From assembly GCA_038030265.1 (NCBI GenBank), contig CM075939.1, forward strand, positions 13,559,253-13,623,252: 64,000 nt of DNA, given 5' to 3'. Positions within the stretch are counted from its first letter, which is position 1; every line of letters starts with the position of its first letter. The stretch comes from Corythucha ciliata. Taxonomy: Eukaryota; Arthropoda; Insecta; Hemiptera; Tingidae. Below the pieces are notes generated by a model. It was not told where the DNA came from, did no database searches, and worked only from the letters and a program-made list of their open reading frames with translations. This document shows positions 11,906 through 19,935 of the stretch, in pieces. Position numbers and translations under genes: made by a program.

Positions 11906-12795
11906 AAACGCTAAAATGTGCTGTTCGTTTGTAAAACCCACAGCTAAACGTTAAGATCATGGCTGAAAATGAAAAAGGTTACGGATTGCGGTTGAAAAAA
12001 TGTTTAAAAACGCTCATTTGGAGGCAAAATTAAAAAAAAACCTAATGCGAGCCCAAAATTGAGAAAACCCAGTTAATCGCGGCTAAAATACAGATAAATA
12101 ACTTATTTGCAGAAGAAAAAGGCTAATTCACAGCAGAAATTGAAAAAAGCGCTAATTCAATGCTTTAAGTGAATACAACGCGCCTAAAATTGAGAAAAAC
12201 GCTGAGACGGACCGAAAATAAAGAAAAATTACTAATTTAGCGGTTGGAAAATGAGAAAAGGCACTAATTAGCAGCTAAAATGAAAGAAAATGATAATTAA
12301 CGGCTCAAATATAGAGAAAAAGTACTACTTCGAGATGAATGAAATTGATGAGAAGCGCTGATTCGCTGCTAAAATTAAGCAAAAAGTGCAAATTCGAGGC
12401 TAAAATAAAGAAAAAACCTAAAAATCACGGATGAAATTGAGAAGAATCGCTAATTAGCAGCTACGAATAATTAAAACTATTTTTGGCTCCTAAAGTTGAG
12501 AAAAGTCGCTGATTCGCGGCTAATATTGAGAAGAATTTCTACTTCGTGGATAAAATTAAGAAAAACACCAATTCACGCCTTCCTGACACGACTCCGTGGC
12601 TTAATTTTGAAAAAAAAATGCTACAAGGCTAAAAATGGCTAAAAGTTAAAAAATTACCAACTTTCGGCTAAAATTAATGAAGTTTGCTAGTTCGCGCTAT
12701 AAAATCACGGCTAAAATTAGGAAAAATCGCAACTTTAGCGGCTAAAATTAGGGGAAAAAAGTCATTACGTGTCTCAAATTAAGTGAAAAGACGCT
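11906..12795 (+). repeat. Satellite family A block, insertion site of copia
   Basis: About 30 diverged A monomers. The copia element inserted into this array: the duplicated target ATTTC lies at 12796-12800 and the array resumes at 16973. Confidence 0.75.
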
Positions 12796-12800
12796 ATTTC

Positions 12801-12947
12801 TCTTGAGAATAGTGGCGTTGAAGATAAAACAAAAGTAGTAACGCAAACCGAACAAAAACCTTTTTTATTATTATTATTTTCTTTTTACAACGATTAAAAA
12901 ACATGTGGCGGAGGGGATGTTGAAAATACAAAGATTAATTTCCAACA
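12801..12947 (-). repeat. 3' LTR of copia element
   Basis: 147 bp; on the minus strand it begins TGTTGGAAATTAATC and ends ATTCTCAAGA. It is identical to the other LTR apart from a shorter T/ATT microsatellite tract. The edge at 12801 was chosen because it leaves the target duplication ATTTC directly outside. Confidence 0.9.
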
Positions 12948-12958
12948 CTCTCCCTAAT
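12948..12958 (-). promoter_or_regulatory. Polypurine tract of copia element
   Basis: On the minus strand the bases just before the 3' LTR read TTAGGGAGAG, a purine run directly abutting TGTTGG. This is the expected plus-strand primer position. Confidence 0.75.
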
Positions 12959-12964
12959 CATTGT

Positions 12965-13924
12965 AGTTTCTTAGCGACCGTTCATTCTCAGGTTTTAAGC
13001 CAAGACCAGCCACACATTTTTGAAGTTTTTCTGAGCTGAGTTCTTTTGTTAGTATGACCGCCATCATTTCATTTGTTGGCATATAGTCGACTTTTAGCGA
13101 GGACTCATTGACTATATCTCTCAGGAAATGATAGCGAATATCGATGTGTTTGGTTATTTTGTGGAATACGGGGTTGACTATTGCTGAGCCCCTTGGTTAT
13201 CATTTTATAGAACGATCTCTTTACAACTGTCCGTTATCTCATTCAACAATCGGCGTAGATAGATCGCTTCCTTAGCCGCTTCACTAAGAGCAATATACTC
13301 TGCTTCTGTTGACGACAGGGCGACGCAACGTTGCTTTCTTGATTCCCAACTCACAGCTGTACCACCGATTGTGAAAACATAACCGGTATACGACTTGCGG
13401 TCGTTCACATTTCCAGCCCAATCAGAGTCTACAAAGCCTTCAACCTTGGGTTCACATTTTTTGAATCTCAGGGTATAGTTCTTGGTGGCTTTCAGGTAGC
13501 GCAAAACTCTCTTGGCTGCTGTCCAATGTTCATTCCCGCACTTTGTGTTAAACTGGCTCAACTTGCTTACAGCGTAGCTGATATCGGGTCTCGTGCCGAT
13601 TGCCAAGTACATTAGCGAGCCAATTAACGCTTGGTAGGGTTTATCAGAAGCCTCCAGCTTCTCCTCTGGGCTAGGATCTTGAAGTTTTCTTTTAATTTCC
13701 ATAGGCGTCGATATTCCCTTGTACTCCGCCATGTTGAAATTATTTAAAACTTCCTCGATGTATTCTTCTTGGTCGATCGTAATATCCCCTTCTTTCCGGC
13801 GAGCACGAAAACCAAAACAGCGATTTACTGATCCCAAGTCCTTCATCTTGAATTTGTTCATCAAATGCATCTTCATCTTCGGAGCTTCTTTTTTATCGTT
13901 ATAAAATACGAGAAAATCATCCAC
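12965..13924 (-). pseudogene. Copia pol: end of RT and RNase H
   Basis: This C-terminal part of pol is open from 13924 to 13205 (239 codons) and continues in other frames to about 12965. It starts at a VDDFLVF box, the catalytic-type RT palm motif. The residue before it reads H rather than the usual Y and lies just after a frame change. Then come LIGSLMYLAIGTRPDISYAV, the RNase H motifs VDSDWAG (about 13412-13432) and SSTEAEYIA (about 13290-13316), and RKSYTGYVF. After 13205 the similarity continues in shifted frames with intervening stops (NDNQGAQQ, then CVAGLGLKP near the end). RNase H removes the RNA template during cDNA synthesis. The assignment is firm; the frame shifts disable it. Confidence 0.9.
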
Positions 13925-14646
13925 GTGATGATGATAGATCGCGGTCCAGAAATTTTGTAGAAAACACAGTTGTCATTCGGCGATTGTTTGTAGCCGATCT
14001 CTCGCATCGCTTGGACTACTACTTTGTTTCATACTCTGGATGCTTGCTTTAGTCCGTAGAGCGCTTTATTCAATTTACAAACTTTATTTTCTCTCCCTTT
14101 TTGCTACGAAATTCTCTGGTTGGTTCATGTAAATATTTTCGTCCAGAGTGCCGTTTAAAAATGCTGTAGACACGTCCAGATGATCAATTTCGAGGTTCTT
14201 TTCTGCTGCCAACGCAAAAAGTCTTCGTAGAATTGAGAAACGAATCACTGGAGAAAAAGTCTCGAAATAATCCATACCCCTTTGCTACGAGTCTAGCTTT
14301 GGTAGATTTTGTCACCGTTGTTTCCTGATTTTTGAACAAAAACCCATTTACTGGCTACGAGCTTTTGATCGGGAGTAGGGTCGACAAGAGTCCACGTCTT
14401 GTTGTCCATCAAAGATTTGTATTCCTTTTTCATTGCTTCGAACCAATCGTCCTTCTTCGGTCCCGACAGAGCTTGTTTGACCGAAATAGGTCCAGCCGTT
14501 GTTAGCAATGAAACGTGATCTCCATATCTTTCCGGAGGTCGTCTATCTCTTATAGGGTACCTAGGCTCTTTAAGTCCTTCTGCTTCAAAAATCATGTCAA
14601 CGTCATCGGTGGTGTCTTGAACTTCGATATTTTGTCGAGTTTCCAT
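13925..14646 (-). pseudogene. Copia pol: linker and N-terminal RT, broken
   Basis: The N-terminal part (14646-14293) holds the linker PRYPIRDRRPPERYG and the RT entry motif SLMDNKTWTLVDPTP..KWVF. A small deletion with a frame change near 14270-14300 joins KARLVAKG to MDYFETFSPVIR. The next block (14275-14084) has LDVSTAFLNGTLDENIYM, the RT motif carrying the first catalytic aspartate. Downstream, KLNKALYGLKQAS is followed by an in-frame TGA where tryptophan is usual (about 14036), and another frame change occurs near 13930. Coding similarity is clear throughout but no single frame survives. Confidence 0.88.
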
Positions 14647-14749
14647 AAGATTTTCAAAGCGGAGAAACTCTCCCTCGCTTGAACAATCCGAGTTTGATTT
14701 AGATTTTTCATTTATTTAAGGTGAATCCATGTGTTTGTGTGAATTAACA

Positions 14750-14760
14750 CCTTCATAATT
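14750..14760. repeat. Target-site duplication of SINE, left copy
   Basis: CCTTCATAATT, identical to 15164-15174. It belongs to the interrupted copia pol frame (…NNYEG on the minus strand). Confidence 0.85.
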
Positions 14761-15163
14761 AATTAATAAATTAATTAGTCTGATACTATCCGGACGACGA
14801 TGGAAGGGCATAGCCCAACACGATTCGAGTTTCGAGAAAAAATGGCTCCCCGGCGGGATTTGAACCCGCAACCTCTGGATTACCAGTCCAGCACGCTGCC
14901 ATTTGCGCCACGGAGACGCCTATGGGAGTCGTACTCCGAGGGATAAGCTAAGCCGAACCCCACCCAGGTCCATTGTTTCTCGAAACTCTAGGCGCTTCTC
15001 CTGATCGGTAAACCACGCCGAATTTATCTTATCTAGATGTTGTTAGATGGATATTAATGAATAAATCTGTCGCCGGTATTTTAATTAATAAATTAATTAG
15101 TCTGATATTATCCGGACGACGATGGAAGGGCATAGCCCAACACGATTCGAGTTTCGAGAAAAA
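14761..15163 (-). mobile_element. tRNA-derived SINE nested in copia pol
   Basis: A 403-bp insertion flanked by the 11-bp duplication CCTTCATAATT. In its own orientation (minus) it reads: an 81-bp segment R (15163-15083), ~160 bp of body, a tRNA-Thr-like unit (14920-14843), then a second copy of R (14841-14761) with one mismatch. R starts TTTTTCTCGAAACTCGA and ends in an AATTAATTTATTAATT tail. The layout is best explained as a dimer of a body-tRNA-R monomer cut short at its 5' end, as LINE machinery often does. The longish duplication and AT-rich tail fit LINE-assisted mobilisation. The R repeats are not an LTR pair: they lack TG…CA ends and the duplication is too long. Confidence 0.88.
14843..14920 (-). 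other. tRNA-Thr(GGT)-like head of SINE
   Basis: It folds as a tRNA: anticodon stem CTGGA/TCCAG around loop CTGGTAA (anticodon GGT, + strand 14882-14884) and T stem GCGGG/CCCGC. The pol III boxes are clear: A box TGGCGCAAATGG (14899-14910) and B box GGTTCAAATCC (14856-14866). The acceptor 5' strand carries extra bases and pairs poorly, and the unit is fused to SINE body and tail. I read it as the SINE promoter, not a working tRNA gene. Confidence 0.8.
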
Positions 15164-15174
15164 CCTTCATAATT
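15164..15174. repeat. Target-site duplication of SINE, right copy
   Basis: CCTTCATAATT, identical to 14750-14760. Confidence 0.85.
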
Positions 15175-15905
15175 GTTCGATTGAAGTGAATTCAAATCGA
15201 TAATATGACTTTTTTCACTGACGGCGTTCTGTTCACCGACAATTTTGTTTTCAAGGAAAACGACATTTCGAGCTTTGACCACACGAGCAGGATGTTTCAT
15301 GTCTGATAGGCGATATGCTTTCGTATTTTCGCAATATCCGACCATTATTAGAGGTGTCGACTTCGATTCAAACTTCTTTCTCTTGTAATCAGGCACATGC
15401 GCGTACGCGAGACATCCAAAAATTCGAAGATGGCTAACGTCAACTGTACGACCAGTCCATGCTTCCTCGGGAACTTTTCCTTCGACAGCCGACGTAGGAG
15501 AACGATTTTTGAGATAAATTGCCGTGTTGACAGCTTCGGCCCAATAATTCGCTTTCTCGATAACCGTTCTTGCCGTACGTTCCACAACTCCATTTTGCTG
15601 TGGTGTGTAAGGAACTGTAGTCTGATGTATAATACCCTCTGCGTAAAGAAACTTCAGGAATCTGTGATTGGTGTATTCCGAACCATTATCCGTGCGTTAA
15701 ACGTTTATTCGTCTTCCAGTTTCGTTCTCAACTTCCGACTTGAAAATTTTTTTTCAAAAGCTTCACTTTTTGTTTTCAAAGGGTAACCAAACGTTTTTCT
15801 CGTAAAATCATCGACAATGAGTAGGAGATAACGAGCTCCTCCGTTCGACGTTTCACTCATTGGTCCAACAATGTCGGAGTGAACCAAGTCCAACTTTTGG
15901 TTTGC
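15175..15905 (-). pseudogene. Copia integrase, broken
   Basis: The integrase core inserts cDNA into the chromosome. The minus-strand frame opens with [14 protein letters not shown] (first catalytic Asp region) and [16 protein letters not shown], then shifts near 15710-15720. In the next frame TDNGSEY (15673-15690) supplies the second Asp. QQNGVVERTART follows, with the Glu codon at 15580-15582. The Asp-Glu spacing is 35 residues, the canonical D,D(35)E. A TAA at 15697-15699 lies five codons before TDNG's GSEY. The frame then runs on to 15175 with LRIFGCLAYAHVPDYKRKKF, where the SINE interrupts it. The N-terminal HHCC zinc domain and preceding linker are missing. Confidence 0.92.
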
Positions 15906-16019
15906 TCTTTTCCCTTTCGATTTCTTGTTGAATGGTTTCTTAGTCTCTTCTCATGGTCATATGTGATGTCGCACCGGAGTCTGTGTACCAGTCAGTTTTG
16001 TTGAACGTTGACGTTGCTA
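15906..16019 (-). pseudogene. Copia protease remnant and deletion junction
   Basis: In a frame shifted from gag, the sequence reads [17 protein letters not shown] (DSGATSH at 15961-15981), the aspartic protease active-site motif of Copia elements. It stops soon after and runs directly into [20 protein letters not shown] of the integrase core. The rest of protease and the GAG-pre-integrase zinc region (probably close to 1 kb) are therefore deleted. Confidence 0.85.
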
Positions 16020-16800
16020 TAAAGCTGTTGCTAACACTGTAGAGGCCTTTTTACAGTTCGGTTCAGATTTCTTTCCGTCCGGACATTTCGACTTAATATG
16101 CCCTTCTTTCTTGCAACCGTAACAAATTATCTTCATGTTTTTCTTAAATTTCCGACTAATGAAAGCTGCACCACTTATTGCTTCACTTCTTTTAGAGTCT
16201 TCGTGAAGAAGTTTCGCTTTGATGACTTCACTTGTGACTTTTGTCATGGAATTTACAATTGCCATAATAATCGGGTCATAGTTCGACGTGAGACAGTTGA
16301 GCCGAAGGATTCCAATAAATTCGTCTTCAATCGGAGAGTCAATTTCTGATAATTTTTGAGAAAGTGATTCGATTTCCGTAACGTAGCTTTCCAATGAAGA
16401 GTGATTCTCGAGCTTGACGTTAAACAATTTTCACAATAAGCTGAGTCGACGAAGTAATCCTCTGTCTTCGTACGCTTTCTGCAAATTTTCCCAGGCTTCT
16501 TTGGAAGTCCTTGCATCTCTGACGTGAGCGAATGTCGAAGGATGTACACTCAAGCATATTTTTGCTAGAGCTATTTGATCCTTTGCTCGATCCACCTCCG
16601 TTCCCTCAATGCAGTGCCAAAGTTGTTCGTGCATCATACACATTTTCATGGAAAATTTCCAATCACTGTAGTTCTGCATCCCACACAGTTTTTCAATTGT
16701 AGGCAGGCTTCCACTACCATACATTGTCGGAATGTCATGAACAACTTGACTAGTACTTTCATTGGCCAAATTGGTAGACTTGAATTCCGTCGACAAGTTG
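16017..16800 (-). pseudogene. Copia gag, broken
   Basis: Gag forms the particle that packages element RNA. The frame reads through LPTIEKLCGMQNYSDWKFSM, KDQIALAKICLSVHP and KEAWENLQKAYEDRG (gag-polypeptide region of Copia). It meets an in-frame TGA at 16431-16433, probably from CGA (Arg). It then continues in the same frame through LENHSSLESYVTEIESL to the zinc knuckle CYGCKKEGHIKSKC (CX2CX4HX4C, about 16090-16135) and ends at 16017. The expected initiator position reads TTG (16794-16796), so the start also seems lost. The open frame continues upstream into the LTR without meaning. Confidence 0.88.
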
Positions 16801-16801
16801 A

Positions 16802-16817
16802 CGTGGAGCCCATAACC
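16802..16817 (-). promoter_or_regulatory. Primer-binding site, initiator tRNA-Met half-molecule type
   Basis: Directly after the 5' LTR the minus strand reads GGTTATGGGCTCCACG. Drosophila copia primes at GGTTATGGGC using an internal cleaved fragment of initiator tRNA-Met rather than the tRNA 3' CCA end. The identical ten-base core and its abutment to the LTR support the same mechanism here. Confidence 0.8.
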
Positions 16818-16972
16818 TCTTGAGAATAGTGGCGTTGAAGATAAAACAAAAGTAGTAACGCAAACCGAACAAAAACCTTTTTTTAATATTATTATTATTA
16901 TTATTCTTTTTACAACGATTAAAAAACATGTGGCGGAGGGGATGTTGAAAATACAAAGATTAATTTCCAACA
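16818..16972 (-). repeat. 5' LTR of copia element
   Basis: 155 bp, the partner of 12801-12947. The eight extra bases lie in a T/ATT microsatellite tract near 16879-16903; otherwise the two copies match. Confidence 0.9.
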
Positions 16973-17470
16973 ATTTCACGGCTAAACATGAGAAAAATTG
17001 CTAAATCGTGGCTGATATTAGCAAAAACCGTTAATTCAAATCGTTAGTTCGTTAAAAGTGAAAAATTGCTAATTTGCGACTGAATTCGATGAAATTGGCT
17101 ATAAGAAGTGAAAAAGGGCACTAATTTACAGCTAAAATTGTGAGAAAGCGCTAATTAGCTTTTTAGTAGCTAAAATTAGGAAGACCGTTATTTAACGTCT
17201 CGATTAGGACTTTTTAATTAATTTAAATTAAGTAAAAAGGCGCTAATTCACGGATAAAATTGAGGAAAAATGTCTATTCCTGGTTAAAATTGAAAATTTC
17301 GGAAAAATGGCTAATTCATGTTAAAATTGAGAAAAATCGCTAATTGGCATTGGCATGAATTGTTTGGGAAAACGCCACCTCGCGGCTTAAATTGAGAAAC
17401 ATAACTAATTCACGGCTAATATTGAGAAAAATCGCTAATTTACGGATAAAATTGAGAAAAATTCAATTCA
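16973..17470 (+). repeat. Satellite family A, resumption after copia
   Basis: It begins with the second ATTTC target copy (16973-16977) and continues the A array with monomers such as TTCACGGCTAATATTGAG. It ends by running directly into the 18-bp family E repeats. Confidence 0.75.
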
Positions 17471-17820
17471 CGGATTGGACCTTTGCTGTGGTTCGTGCAT
17501 GACTGTTGTAAGGAGATTTGCTGTGGTTGGGACGGTAACTGTGGTTGATGGTTCAAACAGTGGTAAGAGCTTTTTGCAGTTGGAGTTTAGCTATGGTTGG
17601 ACCTTTGCTGTGGTCGGACCATTGCATTGGTAGGGTCATTGCTGAGGGCGGGCTTTGCTGTGGTAGGGTCGTTTCTCTGGTCGGACCTTTCCGCTGGTTG
17701 GAGGTTATACCTGTGGCTGGAGGTTATAACTGTGGTTAGAGCTTTACTGTGGTTGGAGGTTAAAACTGTGATTGGGGATTATAACTGTGATTATAACTTT
17801 ACTGTGGCTGGACCAGGCGT
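17471..17820 (+). repeat. Satellite family E (18-bp type), diverged array
   Basis: Repeats of about 18 bp with consensus GGACCTTTGCTGTGGTTG, more diverged than the 28.5-kb array and mixed with a variant (GGAGGTTATAACTGTG). Because the period is a multiple of three, long Trp/Leu/Val-rich frames appear on both strands; these are by-products. Confidence 0.7.
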
Positions 17821-18000
17821 GGATTCAGAGGGGGGCGCACTGGGCCCTCTCAAAGAGTTGTCAGCGGCTCTCAAAGTGGCAGAAAATTAAACCGCTATGC
17901 CTTGTCACTGCGGATTTGGTCGACATTCACGGCTCCTGACTTCCAGAATAGCCCCTTAAGATTCGCATGCACTGCGTTATTCGGGAATAGTTTCTGCTAA
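17821..18000. other. Short unassigned segment, transposon-like words
   Basis: It begins GGCGTGGATTCAGAGGGGGG followed by GCGCACTGGGCCC, wording like that near 26995-27050 (GGCGGATCTATAAGAGAAGG, GCCCATGGCCC). It is possibly a remnant of a dispersed element; no coding content. Confidence 0.35.
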
Positions 18001-18560
18001 TCAGAGACCGAAATTTAGAAAAAAGCCGAAACTTTTCGTTGCAACATCCAGACTAAAATTGTGGAAAAGAGCAATATAATAATGCGTTGTTCTTTGAGGC
18101 AAGTCCGTGGCCAAAGTTTCGCTAATTAATTTACAGCTAAAATAGAGGAAAATGGACTACTCGCGAATAAAATTGATAAATAGAGCTCATACTTGCATCT
18201 GAATTTCAGAAAACACACGCAATCGTGGTTTCGTGATCCTACGTCCGGGCCAAAATTAAGAAAATACGCTGATTCGCAGTTTATTGTGACTTTTTCACGG
18301 CTAAAAATGAGAAATGAGGCTCGCTCATCACGACCGCGACCTTAGAATTGAGAGAGAGCACTCATTTGCGGTGGAAAAAATTGAGAAAAACCGTAAATTC
18401 GTGGTTAAAATTAAAGAAAAAGTGCTCTATCGCGGCTCAAATTGAGAAAGCGCACCAACTCCTCGTTTCACGACTCAAAATCCAAACTAAAAATAAGAAA
18501 AGTCGCTAATTCAAGGGAGACTCATTCAAGGATAAATTGAGGGCTCGATTGCGGCTGAAA
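18001..18560 (+). repeat. Satellite family A block
   Basis: About 18 diverged A monomers, clearest near 18240-18460 with GATTCGCAG and TTCGTGGTTAAAATTAAAG. Confidence 0.65.
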
Positions 18561-18762
18561 TTGAGAAAACCCGTGGTGGAAGAAGGGGAACTTCTTTGTG
18601 CGCTCACCTTGGTATTCTCGTGGATTGGACGCATAGAAAGAAAGTCAAAACTCTCTACTTGGTGAATCTAAAAAAAATGTGAGATCTCAATACGTAAAAC
18701 TGATTATACGTTAATTGCAGTTAGAAACAGTATTAAAGGGTGAAGAGCGGTGAGGGGGCAGT

Positions 18763-19928
18763 GGCGTAGCGTTATGAGGGGCGGTCCGCTCCGGGCATCA
18801 CCTGAAATGGGGCATCAGTCGGCTGAGGTTTTTATTTATTTTTAACGTGAATAATATGCTAAAGAACCGAGCACAGTTGGGATAAATATAGAGTCCTTTT
18901 GCGCTCCACCGGTACAAAACACTCCACATATATCTATTCAACTGCCCAGTGCCCATAGTTGCCATAGTGCTCCGTGAAAGATATCGTGGCTTCAGGTCTA
19001 CCTAGAGGCACCAAAACCGCACAAACTGGTTCACTGTAGACCTGGGCACCCCATATGAGCTGTCTATAACAATATAACGACTTTCAGTTGGTGGGAGGAA
19101 ATTAAGTCGGCCGAAAGGTGAGTCTGCCATGGCTTTCTTGGGAAGAAAAACGGTCTAAGAACTGGCCAGAGCGTGCCAGGGGCAGCGGGTTGCATCCCAC
19201 AACCGGTCAGTGTCCCACGCCAACATGCTCCGTCCTTCCACACACCAAGTGTAAGTTGGAAGAATTTGACAGAGCCAACCTCAAGGAATTGGGGTCTTTC
19301 GATTAAACAATGGGGGAAAAATTGTTTTTATGGAGAGCCGAATCCGTAAAATTGGTTCCGCGAAATTGGTTGAAATTTTAGTAAAAATGTTGAGTACATA
19401 TATGCCAAAAATTCGCGAATTCTGTTGTTTGAAGATACTAACCCTCAAGATTGGTTTTTTGAACGACTAAAGCCCTTGAGATTGGTTTATTGAAGCACCG
19501 AACCTGTGAAGTTGGTTCTACTAGAGTCAATCCTCGAAATTAGGGGTTTCAGAAGTTAAACCCGTGAAAGTGGTTTTTTGAAAAGCCGGACCCGCTAAGT
19601 TTGTGTTTTTTATGTAAGCCAAGCTCACGACTTCTATTTTCTGCAGAGCCAAACCATCAAGATTGTTTTTTTTTCAACGATTAACCCCCACGAAATCGGT
19701 TTCTTGAAGACCCATTCTCGTGAAAGTTCGTTCTCTCCGGAACATCCCTGGTAAATCGAATACGATGTTTGGGAGAAAATTTCCCCGAGAACCCTGAAAG
19801 TTTCCACTATCCTAAACCCTGGATGATTCCCGATTGAGGCGAGTAGCCCGATACTCGCATTTTTTGATAGGGGGGGGGGGGCATCTACCATGACCACCGC
19901 TCCGGGCATCAAAATGTCACGCTACGCC
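18763..19928. mobile_element. Candidate non-autonomous transposon or nested remnant
   Basis: The ends carry an inverted 10-mer, GGCGTAGCGT at 18763-18772 and ACGCTACGCC at 19919-19928. Just inside lies the 15-mer CCGCTCCGGGCATCA in direct orientation at both ends (18786-18800 and 19897-19911). The mixture of inverted and direct words does not fit a simple DNA transposon and no convincing target duplication was found. The interior holds ~480 bp of unassigned DNA (including a 62-codon frame at 19118-19306 of unknown meaning) and satellite G. Confidence 0.4.
19310..19745 (+). repeat. Satellite family G (~30-bp)
   Basis: Diverged repeats of about 30 bp with the pattern CCCGTGAAATTGGTTTTTTG then GAAGAGCCGA. 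The best-preserved copies are near 19440-19600. Seen only in this segment of the window. Confidence 0.6.
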
Positions 19929-19935
19929 CCTCGGT

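Larger units (their letters stand above)
12801..16972 (-). mobile_element. Copia-type LTR retrotransposon, structurally complete but dead
   Basis: The 4172-bp element is bounded by direct LTRs (12801-12947 and 16818-16972) and flanked by the 5-bp duplication ATTTC (12796-12800 and 16973-16977). On the minus strand the order is 5' LTR, half-tRNA primer site, gag with one zinc knuckle, protease DSGATSHM, integrase, reverse transcriptase, RNase H, polypurine tract and 3' LTR. Integrase ahead of RT is the Copia (Ty1) order. The element is shorter than a typical ~5-kb copia because of an internal deletion between protease and integrase, even though it gained a 0.4-kb SINE. Several stops and frameshifts make it non-autonomous. 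The LTRs differ only in a T/ATT tract, so insertion into satellite A appears recent. Confidence 0.93.

Noticed and set aside
14843..14920. Functional tRNA-Thr gene
   Set aside because: It is fused to SINE body and tail, the acceptor stem has extra, unpaired bases, and the whole unit is a duplication-flanked insertion.
14761..15163. Miniature LTR element (TRIM) because of 81-bp direct terminal repeats
   Set aside because: Ends are not TG…CA, there is no primer site or polypurine tract, and the target duplication is 11 bp with a pol III head.
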